Source: Verrucomicrobiaceae bacterium (GTDB lineage Bacteria; Verrucomicrobiota; Verrucomicrobiia; Verrucomicrobiales; Verrucomicrobiaceae). Taken from it: a DNA stretch of 64,000 nucleotides. The notes under the pieces were generated by a model. That model saw only the letters and a list, made by a program, of their open reading frames with translations, was not told where the DNA came from and did not search any database. Position 1 is the stretch's first letter. Each line of letters begins with the position of its first letter. The DNA is taken from positions 1 to 64,000 of the forward strand of contig JAGKWZ010000003.1 of assembly GCA_021151605.1 (NCBI GenBank), read 5' to 3'. Below are positions 1 to 9,337 of this stretch, in pieces. A program made the position numbers and the translations under genes.

Positions 1-1124
1 CAGTAATCATACTCCACCGCGTAGCCGGGGCGGATGATCTGGGCCTTCTCCAAGCCGGTGATGGAGCGGATGAAGTCGTGCTGAACCTCGTAGGGCAGGG
101 AAGTGGAGACGCCGTTGATGTAGAACTCGCGGGTGTGGCGGCCCTCAGGTTCCAGGAAAACCTGGTGCCGTTCCTTCTCCGCAAAGCGCACCACCTTGTC
201 CTCAATGGAGGGACAATAGCGGGGGCCAACGCCCTCGATCCGCCCACAATACATGGGGGATTTGTCCAGATTCGCCCGGATAATGTCGTGGGTCTGGGGG
301 TTCGTGTAGGTGATCCAGCAGGGAATTTGTTCCACGTGGAACTTATCTGGCTGCCAGAAGTTCAGCGTGAACTGGGGCGGACCGGTATCGGAGTCGCCTT
401 CCGGGTCCTCTGGGACGATTCCGGAGAGGTAGGAGAAGGGTGGAGCGGGGGTATCACCGGGCTGGATCTCGCACTTGGAGAAGTCGATGCTCCGGCTGTT
501 GATACGGCAGGGGGTGCCGGTTTTGAAGCGTTTGATCTCGAATCCGAGCTGCTTCAGGCTGTCGGACAGGGTGGAAATGCTGTCGCCCATGCGACCTCCG
601 GCCTGGTTCTGGAGGCCGACATGGAGTAGTCCGCGCATGAAAGTGCCGGAGGAAATGATCACGGATTTGGCCCGGTAGATCATCCCGAGGCTAGTGCGGA
701 TGCCGGTGACGACATCGTTTTCGACCAAGATCTCAGCCGCGTTCCCCTGGTGCATGTCGAGGTTCGGCTGATTCTCGATCAGCCACTTCATGCGGAACTG
801 GTAGGCTTTCTTGTCGCACTGAGCGCGTGGAGCCTGGACGCTGGGGCCTTTCTTGGCGTTCAGCATTCGGAACTGGATACCCGTGGCGTCCGTGTTTAGC
901 CCCATGACCCCGCCCAGCGCGTCGATCTCACGAACCACATGCCCCTTCGCGAGCCCCCCGATAGCCGGGTTGCAGGACATCTGCGAGATGGTGTCGAGGT
1001 TCTGGGTAAGGATCGCTGTCTGGCAACCCAGCCGAGCCGCCGCCATCGCTGCCTCCACGCCCGCATGGCCAGCGCCGCAGACGATGACATCGTATTGTTT
1101 TGGGAAGGTGTAGAGGGAAGACAT
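1..1124 (-). CDS. mnmG: tRNA uridine-5-carboxymethylaminomethyl modification enzyme MnmG (GidA), 3' end cut off by window
   Basis: My translation of the minus strand from the ATG at 1124 gives 374 residues with no stop before the window edge; the family is about 620 residues, so roughly 60 percent is present. MnmG works with MnmE to add the carboxymethylaminomethyl group to U34 of certain tRNAs, using FAD. Visible marks are the FAD-binding GAGHAG (residues 17-22), the CNPAIGGLAKGH block (51-62) and the GidA signature GPRYCPSIEDK (300-310). The second signature and the MnmE-binding C-terminus lie outside. The gene runs off the left edge, so its usual partners rsmG, parA and parB, if present, would be at lower coordinates. 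A parS-like palindrome is embedded at codons 261-266. Confidence 0.96.
   Translation of the reverse strand, partial: MSSLYTFPKQYDVIVCGAGHAGVEAAMAAARLGCQTAILTQNLDTISQMSCNPAIGGLAKGHVVREIDALGGVMGLNTDATGIQFRMLNAKKGPSVQAPRAQCDKKAYQFRMKWLIENQPNLDMHQGNAAEILVENDVVTGIRTSLGMIYRAKSVIISSGTFMRGLLHVGLQNQAGGRMGDSISTLSDSLKQLGFEIKRFKTGTPCRINSRSIDFSKCEIQPGDTPAPPFSYLSGIVPEDPEGDSDTGPPQFTLNFWQPDKFHVEQIPCWITYTNPQTHDIIRANLDKSPMYCGRIEGVGPRYCPSIEDKVVRFAEKERHQVFLEPEGRHTREFYINGVSTSLPYEVQHDFIRSITGLEKAQIIRPGYAVEYDY
328..343. promoter_or_regulatory. parS-like ParB-binding site inside mnmG
   Basis: TGTTCCACGTGGAACT contains a perfect 14-bp palindrome (329-342) and matches the known parS consensus TGTTNCACGTGNAACA at all but the last base, with G where Bacillus has A at position 12. 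parS sites often sit in or near gidA-gidB-parAB close to oriC. Function is inferred. Confidence 0.7.
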
Positions 1125-1212
1125 GGAGTTTAAAAAAGGCGAAATGGAGGGTCGAAGATAGAGGATAGAGCTGATTGCTCAAGCCATGAGAAGGGCAGGG
1201 GACAGGCGGAAA

Positions 1213-1228
1213 TGTTCCATGTGGAACG
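1213..1228. promoter_or_regulatory. second parS-like site upstream of mnmG
   Basis: TGTTCCATGTGGAACG is the same motif as the site at 328 with one central C-to-T change that breaks the palindrome and a different last base. It lies in the gap between mnmG and the next gene, 885 bp from the first site. It could be a weaker ParB site or a decayed copy. Confidence 0.5.
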
Positions 1229-1276
1229 CTTTGAGTAACTATGAGAGAAGGCCCTCTACTGCGAATGCCAACACGA

Positions 1277-1645
1277 CTAGCGAAGGCAACCCCCCAGTCC
1301 CCAAGCGAGGAAATTGATGGCCATAGCATACCAGCGTTGCTTCTGGCTTTCAGGCTCCCAGAAAGTACGGAAAGTGAGGAATGACGCATAGGGTAGCGCA
1401 GCTAGCGAAAACAATGGCCACGCAAAAACCCAGAACCATGTCAGATATACGAGTGCAAGTTCTACCCATGATCCAGGGGGAATAGAAGATGGAGCTTTAC
1501 CCTTGGTCACTGCTAAAACTAGCCCCATTACACCAAGTCCGAACAACCAACCAAAGGCTCCGCGGCAAGACCATTTCATGGCCAACTCGGCTACAGGCAG
1601 CTTCTTTTCATCCAAGCTGTCGTTTGGGCGAGAAGGCAAGGTCAT
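1277..1645 (-). CDS. small integral membrane protein of unknown function
   Basis: A 122-residue product. Two or three hydrophobic stretches are visible: about 30-46 (FGWLFGLGVMGLVLAV), about 61-85 (aromatic-rich, LVYLTWFWVFAWPLFSLAAL) and a shorter one at the C-terminus (YAMAINFLAWGLGG). The N-terminal 25 residues are polar and probably cytoplasmic. I do not recognise a family. It reads in the same direction as mnmG, 152 bp upstream of it, with a parS-like site in the gap, so cotranscription is possible but not shown. The ATG at 1645 is the only plausible start. The membrane-protein composition and absence of a better frame support it as real. Confidence 0.6.
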   Translation of the reverse strand: MTLPSRPNDSLDEKKLPVAELAMKWSCRGAFGWLFGLGVMGLVLAVTKGKAPSSIPPGSWVELALVYLTWFWVFAWPLFSLAALPYASFLTFRTFWEPESQKQRWYAMAINFLAWGLGGCLR

Positions 1646-1770
1646 GTTTATTTATGGAGAAAAGCCATGTCGACGACACTCAAGAGAACGGGTTCTGCTC
1701 AAGGCTAAACTGATGCTGGTCCATTCTCGTCATTGATTTGGGGCTTTGATTCGAAGAATTAGGTTTTCAC

Positions 1771-1803
1771 AAAAAGCCCCGATGGCTTGGGGCGCATCGG
1801 GGC
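1771..1803 (-). terminator. Rho-independent terminator of the Gfo/Idh/MocA gene
   Basis: On the minus strand a 9-bp stem GCCCCGATG/CATCGGGGC with a 10-nt loop is followed directly by TTTTT. It lies 23 bp past the stop of the oxidoreductase gene, so it should end that transcript before the small membrane gene. Confidence 0.8.
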
Positions 1804-1825
1804 AGGGGAGGGGAGTTTCGTCGGA

Positions 1826-2983
1826 TTATCGGAAGCTCTTCGCGAAGTCATCGGCGCTGGCTTTGGCGACGACTTTGGTTTTCTGGAAGGTGCTCTTTTC
1901 GCCTTTCTCGATGAGGATGCGCTCGTAGTCGGCGCTGCTCATGGGGAGTTCGATGGCTTTGTCCTGCCAAGTGCTGAGGAGGATGGCGTTCGCCAGCTCG
2001 ACGCTGAAGATGCCCTGCTCGGCGGGGGAGAGGAGCTTTTCACCTTTGAGGATGGCGTTGGTGAAGTTTTGCAGGATCTCCACATGCTGGCCGCCGCTGT
2101 CCGAAACAGGGATGTCCATGTGCCAGGATTCAGGCATGGCGAAGGCGGCTTCGGCCTCCATGCAGAATTTGCTCATGGGCTGGCGGTTGCGCTGGAAGTG
2201 AATTTTGCTGCCGTCGGTGACGGTGAGGCGTCCCTGCTCACCGGTGATTTCCAGCTTGTTCACGCCTGGGGCCTCGCCAGTGGAGGTGACGAAGGTGGCG
2301 GTGGTGCCGTTGTCGTATTGTAGCACGGCGGTGACATCGTCCTCGACTTCGATCTCATGGAAGCGGCCGAACTGGCAGAAACCACGGACCTTTTGCGGCA
2401 TGCCGAACATCCACTGGAAGAGGTCGAGATTGTGTGGGCACTGGTTCATGAGCACGCCGCCACCCTCGCCCTTCCAGGTGCCGCGCCAGCCGCCGGTGGC
2501 GTAGTAGTAGTTGGTGCGGAACCAGTTGGTGACTTCCCAATGCACGCGGCGGATCGCCCCGAGTTCGCCGCTATCGATGAGGTCCTTCACTTTCTTGAAG
2601 CAGGCATTCGTGCGCATGTTGAACATGGCGGCGAAGACCTTTGTTTTGTCCGTGTGGGCGGCGATGAGGCGCTCGCAGTCGGCCTTGTGAACGGAGATGG
2701 GTTTTTCGACCAGGACGTGGAGTCCGGCTTGCAGCGCCTCGATGCCGATGGTGGTGTGGCTGAAATGCGGCGTGCAGATGAGGATGGCGTCGATGTGGCC
2801 AGATTTGATCATGGCGCTGACATCGGTGAAAGCGTGCTCACCTTCCTGAAGCGGAGGGATGGTGCCGTGACTCTCGCAGAGGCAGGTGACTTTGAGTCCG
2901 GGCACTTTGCCGGCGCGAATGTTTGCGAGATGGGCTTTGCCCATGTTTCCGAGGCCAACGATGCCGAGTCTGACGATGTCCAT
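1826..2983 (-). CDS. Gfo/Idh/MocA family NAD(P)-dependent oxidoreductase
   Basis: A 385-residue sugar-dehydrogenase-like protein. The N-terminal Rossmann fold opens with GIVGLGNMG (residues 8-16), the GxGxxG dinucleotide site. The catalytic EKP motif is at 93-95 (VEKPIS). The C-terminal half has the family's alpha/beta sheet domain with GGGVLMNQCPHNLDLFQWMFG-like spacing, whose histidine normally helps catalysis. Members oxidise or reduce sugars, inositols or sugar amines; the substrate cannot be told here. There is no signal peptide, so it is expected in the cytoplasm. It appears monocistronic, closed by a terminator at 1771-1803. Confidence 0.93.
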   Translation of the reverse strand: MDIVRLGIVGLGNMGKAHLANIRAGKVPGLKVTCLCESHGTIPPLQEGEHAFTDVSAMIKSGHIDAILICTPHFSHTTIGIEALQAGLHVLVEKPISVHKADCERLIAAHTDKTKVFAAMFNMRTNACFKKVKDLIDSGELGAIRRVHWEVTNWFRTNYYYATGGWRGTWKGEGGGVLMNQCPHNLDLFQWMFGMPQKVRGFCQFGRFHEIEVEDDVTAVLQYDNGTTATFVTSTGEAPGVNKLEITGEQGRLTVTDGSKIHFQRNRQPMSKFCMEAEAAFAMPESWHMDIPVSDSGGQHVEILQNFTNAILKGEKLLSPAEQGIFSVELANAILLSTWQDKAIELPMSSADYERILIEKGEKSTFQKTKVVAKASADDFAKSFR

Positions 2984-3346
2984 AGTGAGGGTATTGAAGG
3001 ATTGGTTAGGGCCATCAGGCTAGCGGTGGCGGCCTTGATGGTCAAGCCGTGACAAGAATTCAGGGAGCTATACTTGCAGGCAACCAGACCTAGAATCCAA
3101 TGGACCTAATCCGTCGAAATTGAAAAAGACTCATAATACCAAAATGCGTTAGTGAGGCTCTAATCTAGATAGCCGCAAATCGCCTGAAATGATGTACATT
3201 TTGGGCTGCCGAAGGATCATATATCAAACTTCAATCTGATTCGCTATTCAAACATGCACCTGGATCTGGGTCAGGACTTCTGCAGAGCCATGAGCTTTGG
3301 TTCTCAATGAAAGACAAATGCATCCACTTCGGTCAGTATTCTCATC
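2984..3346. other. intergenic region between divergent genes
   Basis: About 360 bp, AT-richer than its surroundings, between the oxidoreductase (minus) and the DUF1501 operon (plus). It must hold promoters for both directions, but I could not place a convincing -35/-10 pair. I see no ORF, repeat or RNA gene in it. Confidence 0.5.
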
Positions 3347-4711
3347 ATGAAACCATCCACTTCCGCCGGCTGCTCCGGCTTTCGACAAATGAACTTCCAG
3401 CGTCGTGAAGCAATGCGCATTGGCGTTTGCAGCGCCTTGGGGCTGAGCATGGTGGATCTGCTGAAGCATGAGGCTCGCGCGACAGTGGAGCCGGGATTTT
3501 TCAAGGAGGGGAAGGCGAAGAGCATCATTCATCTCAATCTGCCGGGCGGGATGTCGCAGCAGGAGTCGTGGGACCCGAAGCCGGAGGCACCGTCGGAGTA
3601 TCGCGGGGCGTTTGGCGTGACGAAGACGAACACGGGCGAGGTCTTCAGCGATAACTTCACGCGTCTGGCCAAGGTGGCGGACAAGCTGACCATTGTGCGC
3701 TCCGTGGTGGGCAAGATCCCAGACCACCAGCAGGCGACGTATCATCTCTTCACCGGCTACACGCCGACGACGGTCATCGACTACCCGCAGATGGGCAGCG
3801 TGGTGTCACATCTGTTTGGATCGCGGAAGGAAATGCCGCCGTATGTGGCGGTTCCATCCATGCGTGGCTTTGAAGGCGGCACGGGCTTCCTGAGTAGCAA
3901 ATACGGCCCGTTTCAGCTGAACGCCGATCCAGGGGCCAAGGGCGAGTTTCAGGTGCGCGACTTCAGCATTCCGAAAGACATCTCGATGCAGCAGTTTGAG
4001 CGGCGTAAAGCGGCGCGTGACATCGTGGAAGCGCAACTCCGCAAGCTGGATGCCGACATCGACAAGCTGAACACGATGGATGACTTCTACAAGAACGCCT
4101 ACTCGCTGCTGACCTCGGATGCGGCACGGAAGGCCTTCTCGTTGGCCGATGAGAATGACGCGATGCGCGAGCTTTACGGTCGCGGTTATGAGTTGAAGCA
4201 AAAGGCACCTGCGGCGGTGGGTGAGCGCTTGTTGCTCGCACGTCGTCTGGTGGAGGCTGGCGTGCGCTTTGTCAGCGTGAACTACGGCTCCTGGGACTCG
4301 CATGTGGACATCAAAGGCACCTGCACGGAGCACATGCCGGCGCTCGATCACGCGATCAGCGGCCTCATCACCGATCTCGATCAGCGTGGCCTGCTCGACA
4401 GCACGCTTGTCATGGTCACCACGGAGTTTGGCCGCACGCCAAAGGTGAACACCAGCAATGGGCGCGACCATTGGGCGCGTGTGTATTCCATGCTGCTCGC
4501 GGGCGGCGGCATCACGCGTGGACAGATCTACGGTGCCTCCGACGCGACCGCCGCCGAGCCTGCGCGTGACGAAGTGAAGCTCGAAGACTTCCTCGCCACC
4601 GTTTACAACCAACTCGGCATCGACTCGAACCAGGAACTCTCCGCCTTCGGTGGCACACGGCCGATTGAGATCGTCAATGGTGGCAAAATCGTGAAGGGAA
4701 TCATCTCCTAG
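3347..4711 (+). CDS. DUF1501 family protein, likely Tat-exported
   Basis: A 454-residue protein of the DUF1501 family, which has a sulfatase/alkaline-phosphatase-like core and is abundant in Planctomycetota and Verrucomicrobiota. Near the N-terminus, NFQRREAMRIGVCSALGL resembles the twin-arginine signal of this family, and tatC is in this window. Further marks are IHLNLPGGMSQQESWDPKP (the usual HL..GG..Q.D.WDPKP region) and VMVTTEFGRTPKVN with GRDHWA, the metal/phosphate-like motifs. An alternative start is the ATG at 3389, which would begin MNFQRREAM and fits a Tat signal better; neither start has a clear Shine-Dalgarno. It heads a four-gene operon, 5 bp before the next gene. The substrate is unknown. 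Confidence 0.93.
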   Translation: MKPSTSAGCSGFRQMNFQRREAMRIGVCSALGLSMVDLLKHEARATVEPGFFKEGKAKSIIHLNLPGGMSQQESWDPKPEAPSEYRGAFGVTKTNTGEVFSDNFTRLAKVADKLTIVRSVVGKIPDHQQATYHLFTGYTPTTVIDYPQMGSVVSHLFGSRKEMPPYVAVPSMRGFEGGTGFLSSKYGPFQLNADPGAKGEFQVRDFSIPKDISMQQFERRKAARDIVEAQLRKLDADIDKLNTMDDFYKNAYSLLTSDAARKAFSLADENDAMRELYGRGYELKQKAPAAVGERLLLARRLVEAGVRFVSVNYGSWDSHVDIKGTCTEHMPALDHAISGLITDLDQRGLLDSTLVMVTTEFGRTPKVNTSNGRDHWARVYSMLLAGGGITRGQIYGASDATAAEPARDEVKLEDFLATVYNQLGIDSNQELSAFGGTRPIEIVNGGKIVKGIIS

Positions 4712-4716
4712 TCGTT

Positions 4717-7140
4717 ATGCGCCTCTTTGCTGCTCTTATCGGTTCATCGTGTTTGCTCACCTCGGCGCTTGCAGGCCCGATGGTGCATCACATTGAGTAT
4801 GTCACGCCTCGTGCAGGTCAGCGCGGCACTACGGTCGAGGTCACGATTGAAGGCTCCTTCATCAAGGAGGCGAAAGAGGCCCTCTTTTATCGGCCTGGCA
4901 TCCGCTGTGTGGAGTTGAAGAGCCTGCCGTTGCTGCCTGAGCCTCGCAGCACGATCCACGGCGGCTTCATTGAAGGCAACGTCATGGCGAAGTTCCAAAT
5001 CGACGTCGATTGCCCGCTCGGACTCCATCCGTTCAAGCTGCGCACAGCCACGGAGCTGACCACGCTCAGCACCTTCGCCGTGACGCGGTTTCCCATCGTC
5101 AAAGAAGCGCAGGAAGACCAAACAGTGCCGATGAACAGCGCGGTTCTCGGTCGCATGGACACGAATCAAGTCGGCGATGTCGATGTGTATCGCGTCACGG
5201 GCCGCAAAGGCGAGCATCTCTCCGTGGAAGTCGATTCCGTGTGGCTCACCGAGAAGTTTTACGCCGGTTCCGAGTTCGACCTCACCGCACGCATTCTCGA
5301 TGCCAGCGGCAAAGAACTCGCTCGCAATGACGACAGCGCCCTGCATCTGCAAGACCCTGTTTTGAGCACGATACTTCCCGCTGACGGCGAATACCGCGTC
5401 GAGGTCAAACAGCGCGTCTTCAACTCCGGCGGCAACTGCTACTACCTCGCGCACATTGGCTCGAATCATCGTCCGCTGGCCGTGTATCCTGCTGGTGGCA
5501 TGAAAGGCGAAAAACTGACCGCAACGCTTCTTGGGGATGCCGCAGGCGATGAGGCCATGCAAATCACGCTTCCGGCTCAAACGGGTGATTTTCATTTCAA
5601 CGACACGATGCCATCGCCGCTGCTGATGCGTGTAAGTGAGTTTCCCAACGTGCTTGAAGCCAACGACGCCGATGAAACTGCCGTCAGCGCTCTTCCCGCC
5701 TCTTTGAATGGCAAAATCGAAGCAGCGAGCGATGCCGACAGCTTCCGCGTGAAAGCCAAGGCGGGTGATCGTTGGCGCGTGCGAGTGTTTGCTCGTTCGC
5801 TCGGCACACCCCTCGATCCACGGCTCACGATTCGCAAAGCGGATGCTGAAACCGATGACATCACCGCTGATGACTCGGCACTCACGGATCGCGATCTGTG
5901 GGCCATGTCGCGGCAGATTCAGCGGAAGGAACTCATGGACCCGGCGGTGATTTGGGAGCCGAAGACGGATGGCGATTACCTCATCAACATCACCGACATG
6001 CGTGGCCTCGGCGATCCGACTTCCGTTTACCGAATCGAGGTCGAACCCGTCCGCGATGAGATCAACACCTTCATCCAGGCCCGCGTCATCGACATGGTCG
6101 AGTGTCCGCGCCTCACCAGCATCGCCGTGCCGCAAGGTGGCCGCTGGACGGTGAATGTGAACCTCATTGATGCTCCTGGAAGCCGCTACAAAGGCGAACT
6201 CGATCTCGTGGTGAATGGTTTGCCCAAAGGCGTGCGCATGATAGCGCCACGCGTGCTTGCCGGTCAGCGTCAGGTGCCGGTGCAGTTCATCGCCGAGGCT
6301 AACACGAAGCCGCAGACCGCGCTCATCTCCATCACCTGCAAAGCCACCGATGGCACGCCGCTTCTCAGCCGGCCGCAGCAATCGTTTCCCTTCCTCGGTC
6401 ACAGCGGTGGTCATGCGTGGCATTCGTTTGTCGTCCATGACTATGCTTTCGCCGTCACGGAGCCGACGCCTTATCAAATCGACGTCGAGCAGCCGACGAT
6501 CCCTCTTTCCCAGAATGGCGAACTCACGCTGCCGGTCAAAATCACGCGCAAGCCCGGCTTTGATGAAGCCATCGAGCATCAGTTCGACTGGGTGCCGCCC
6601 GGAGTCGAAGGCGAGCCCACGCTCACCATCCCTGCGGGCAAAAACGAAGGCGCACTTCGCCTTAGCGCCAGCACCTCGGCCGCGCCGGGCACGTATCGCC
6701 TCGCCATGACTGCCTCGACCGCAGGTGGCTCGTATTACCTTGGTGCAGGTCGCATCCGCGCATCGAGTGCGTTCATCGACATCACCATCGCGCAGCCCTA
6801 TATCGCGCTGAAGAGCAATCCCACGGCCGTGCGTCGCGGCGAAAAGGCGCAGGTCGTGTGGGATGTGGAGCACAAGAAGCCCTTTGAAGGCGAAGCCGAA
6901 GCCACGTTGCTCGGCCTGCCGAAAGGCGTAAGCGTCATCGGCACGCCCAAACTCAAATCCGGCGACAAGCAGCTCATCTTCGACATCACCGCCACCAGCG
7001 AGGCTCTGCTCGGCCAATACAAAGAACTGAGCTGCGAGATCACCGTCACCGAACACGGCCAACAAATCCGCCAGCGCACCGGCAAAGCCATCCTGCGTGT
7101 CGATCCGGCGCTTGTTCAAACTTCCAGCACGTCCCGCTAA
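4717..7140 (+). CDS. secreted PPC-domain protein of the DUF1501/DUF1549 operon
   Basis: An 807-residue product with a clear signal peptide (MRLFAALIGSSCLLTSALAG). An IPT/Ig-like segment follows (PRAGQRGTTVEVTIEGSF), then two pre-peptidase C-terminal-like beta domains: about 135-250 (DVDVYRVTGRKGEHLSVEVDS) and about 315-430 (DADSFRVKAKAGDRWRVRV). The rest is further beta-rich Ig-like repeats. No catalytic motif is visible, so it is probably an extracellular binding or scaffold partner of the neighbouring cytochrome-like proteins. Its TAATG stop overlaps the next start by one base, which suggests translational coupling. Confidence 0.85.
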   Translation: MRLFAALIGSSCLLTSALAGPMVHHIEYVTPRAGQRGTTVEVTIEGSFIKEAKEALFYRPGIRCVELKSLPLLPEPRSTIHGGFIEGNVMAKFQIDVDCPLGLHPFKLRTATELTTLSTFAVTRFPIVKEAQEDQTVPMNSAVLGRMDTNQVGDVDVYRVTGRKGEHLSVEVDSVWLTEKFYAGSEFDLTARILDASGKELARNDDSALHLQDPVLSTILPADGEYRVEVKQRVFNSGGNCYYLAHIGSNHRPLAVYPAGGMKGEKLTATLLGDAAGDEAMQITLPAQTGDFHFNDTMPSPLLMRVSEFPNVLEANDADETAVSALPASLNGKIEAASDADSFRVKAKAGDRWRVRVFARSLGTPLDPRLTIRKADAETDDITADDSALTDRDLWAMSRQIQRKELMDPAVIWEPKTDGDYLINITDMRGLGDPTSVYRIEVEPVRDEINTFIQARVIDMVECPRLTSIAVPQGGRWTVNVNLIDAPGSRYKGELDLVVNGLPKGVRMIAPRVLAGQRQVPVQFIAEANTKPQTALISITCKATDGTPLLSRPQQSFPFLGHSGGHAWHSFVVHDYAFAVTEPTPYQIDVEQPTIPLSQNGELTLPVKITRKPGFDEAIEHQFDWVPPGVEGEPTLTIPAGKNEGALRLSASTSAAPGTYRLAMTASTAGGSYYLGAGRIRASSAFIDITIAQPYIALKSNPTAVRRGEKAQVVWDVEHKKPFEGEAEATLLGLPKGVSVIGTPKLKSGDKQLIFDITATSEALLGQYKELSCEITVTEHGQQIRQRTGKAILRVDPALVQTSSTSR

Positions 7141-9335
7141 TGTTCCGATCCCTTTTTGTTTCGCTTTTGTTCACCGCATCGGTCATCGCCGAGGAAGCTC
7201 CCAGCTTCCGCCGCGATGTGATGCCCATTCTATTTCGTTCAGGTTGCAATCAAGGCACCTGCCATGGCTCGGCACGCGGGAAAGATGGCTTCATGCTTTC
7301 GCTCTTTGGTTATGACGCGAAGGGCGACTACTACCGCATCACCCAGGAGATGGTGGGCCGTCGGGTGAATCTCGCGGCACCGGAGCAGAGCCTGCTGCTG
7401 CTCAAAGCCATCGGCAAAGTGCCGCACACGGGCGGTGAGCTTTTCAAACCGGACACGAAGTATTACAAGACGCTGCTCGCCTGGATCGAAGCCGGAGCGC
7501 CGGATGATGCTGATGCGGTGCCGCAGCCGGTTGAGATCACGCTGTCGCCTGATCGCATCGTGTTTGAAGGCGGTAAAGGCACGCAGAAGACCACGGTCAC
7601 CGCCCGCTACTCCGATGGCTCGAAGCGCGATGTCACCGACCTCGCGCTCTTTGCCACGAACAACCCCGCCACGGCCAAGATCGACAAAAACGGCATCGTC
7701 TCGGCTTCGGGGCGCGGCGATACGCATGTGTTTGCTCGCTTCAATCGCTTCACCATCGGCTCCGAGGTCATCGTGCTGCCGCAAGACAAAAACTATGCGT
7801 GGACGAATCCTCCCGCGAACAACTACATCGACGAGATCGTCCATGATCGTCTGCAAAAGCTGCGCCTGCTGCCCTCCGATGTCTGCGATGACGAAACCTT
7901 CATCCGTCGCCTCTACATCGACCTCACGGGCTCGTTGCCGACGACAAAAGAGTATCACGACTTCACGGCGGACACGTCGAATGACAAGCGCACAGCTTTG
8001 ATCGACCATCTGCTGCAGAGCGAAGGCTTCACCGATCTTTGGACCGCGCTCTGGGCGGAGATGCTGCGCGTCAAAGGCGGCGGCTACGCCCCCAGCGCCA
8101 CCGATGTGAAGGCCGCCGATGTTTATTATGAATGGATCCGCGAGCAGATCGCCAAGAACCGCCCGCTGAATGAGTTCGTGGCTGATCAGATCACCGGCAC
8201 AGGCAGCAATCTCAACAGCGGGCCCGCGAATCTTTATACCATGCTCGTGCATGACGTGAAAGTGACGCCGAAGAACCTCGCCGCTGATTTCTCGCAGCTC
8301 TTCACCGGCGTGCGCATCCAGTGCGCCGAGTGCCATAACCATCCCTTCGACCGCTGGACCATGGATGACTACTACGGCTGGGTCAGTTTCTTTACCGGCA
8401 TCCAGCGCAAGCTCGGCGTCGAGCCGCGTGAGTTCTATGTCTTCAACGATCTCTCCGCTGCGCCTGCGAAACATCTCGTCGATGAACGGCCCATGCTGCC
8501 CACGGTGCTCGGTGGTGAAAGCAGTGTGCCGAAGGGCAAAGACCCGCGTCAGGCGCTCGCTGCATGGCTCACCTCGCCGAACAACGAGCTTTTCACACGC
8601 AACCTCGCCAACCGCATCTGGGCGCATCTCATGGGCCGCGGCCTCGTGGAACCGCTGGATGACATGCGCGTGAGTAATCCGCCCACGAACGGCCCGCTGC
8701 TCGATGCTTTGGCGAAACATCTCGGTGACTCCGGCTTCAATCTGCGCGGCTTCATTCGCGACATCACGACCTCGCGCACCTACCAACTCTCCGCCAAGCC
8801 TAACAAAACGAACGCAGACGATACGCGTCAGTTCTCGCGCTCACAACTGCGCCGCTTGCGTGCCGATGTGCTGCTCGATGCCATCGTGGAGGCCACCGAT
8901 GGCCAGCGAGGCTTCGGCTACTTCCCCAAAGGCACCAAGGCCATCCAGCACTATCCGCGCACGCCTGGAGACACCACTCGCGCCCTCACTGGCGATCCGT
9001 TTTTCGAGACCTTTGGTCGTGCCGGACGAGCCAGCGTCTGTGTCTGCGATACCAAGTTTGAGCCCACGCTTTCACAAACCCTGCACATGGTCGCTGGCGA
9101 CACCGTTCAGAGCCAGATTGGAGCTGGGCAGGTCATCGAGAAGCATCTCAAAGCCGTCACACCTCCTGAAACGATCATCGAAGACCTCTACCTCCGCGCC
9201 TTGAGCCGCAAGCCGAAGCCCGAGGAACTCAAAGCCCTGCTCGAACTCGTCGGCAGCGACACCAAAGACCGCAAACCCTACCAGGACATCTTCTGGAGCC
9301 TGCTCAACTCCACGGAGTTCATCTTCAATCATTGA
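7140..9335 (+). CDS. DUF1549/DUF1553 protein with N-terminal CX4CH cytochrome-like segment and Big_2 domain
   Basis: A 731-residue secreted protein (signal [17 protein letters not shown]). Order of parts: a cytochrome-like region with CNQGTCHG (a CX4CH arrangement) and the family's [13 protein letters not shown]; a bacterial Ig-like 2 domain at about 135-220 ([19 protein letters not shown]); DUF1549 from about 230 ([18 protein letters not shown], with [12 protein letters not shown] giving a CXXCH site); and DUF1553 at the C-terminus ([33 protein letters not shown]). Such proteins are taken to be periplasmic redox partners of DUF1501 proteins, but the reaction is unknown. It overlaps its upstream neighbour by one base and abuts the next gene. 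Confidence 0.92.
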   Translation: MFRSLFVSLLFTASVIAEEAPSFRRDVMPILFRSGCNQGTCHGSARGKDGFMLSLFGYDAKGDYYRITQEMVGRRVNLAAPEQSLLLLKAIGKVPHTGGELFKPDTKYYKTLLAWIEAGAPDDADAVPQPVEITLSPDRIVFEGGKGTQKTTVTARYSDGSKRDVTDLALFATNNPATAKIDKNGIVSASGRGDTHVFARFNRFTIGSEVIVLPQDKNYAWTNPPANNYIDEIVHDRLQKLRLLPSDVCDDETFIRRLYIDLTGSLPTTKEYHDFTADTSNDKRTALIDHLLQSEGFTDLWTALWAEMLRVKGGGYAPSATDVKAADVYYEWIREQIAKNRPLNEFVADQITGTGSNLNSGPANLYTMLVHDVKVTPKNLAADFSQLFTGVRIQCAECHNHPFDRWTMDDYYGWVSFFTGIQRKLGVEPREFYVFNDLSAAPAKHLVDERPMLPTVLGGESSVPKGKDPRQALAAWLTSPNNELFTRNLANRIWAHLMGRGLVEPLDDMRVSNPPTNGPLLDALAKHLGDSGFNLRGFIRDITTSRTYQLSAKPNKTNADDTRQFSRSQLRRLRADVLLDAIVEATDGQRGFGYFPKGTKAIQHYPRTPGDTTRALTGDPFFETFGRAGRASVCVCDTKFEPTLSQTLHMVAGDTVQSQIGAGQVIEKHLKAVTPPETIIEDLYLRALSRKPKPEELKALLELVGSDTKDRKPYQDIFWSLLNSTEFIFNH

Positions 9336-9337
9336 TC

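Noticed and set aside
4744..7119. 791-residue minus-strand ORF
   Set aside because: It is antisense to the signal-peptide-bearing PPC protein. Composition (His/Arg-rich) and absence of domains mark it as a GC-driven shadow.
7239..8786. 515-residue minus-strand ORF
   Set aside because: Antisense to DUF1549/DUF1553; typical shadow composition.
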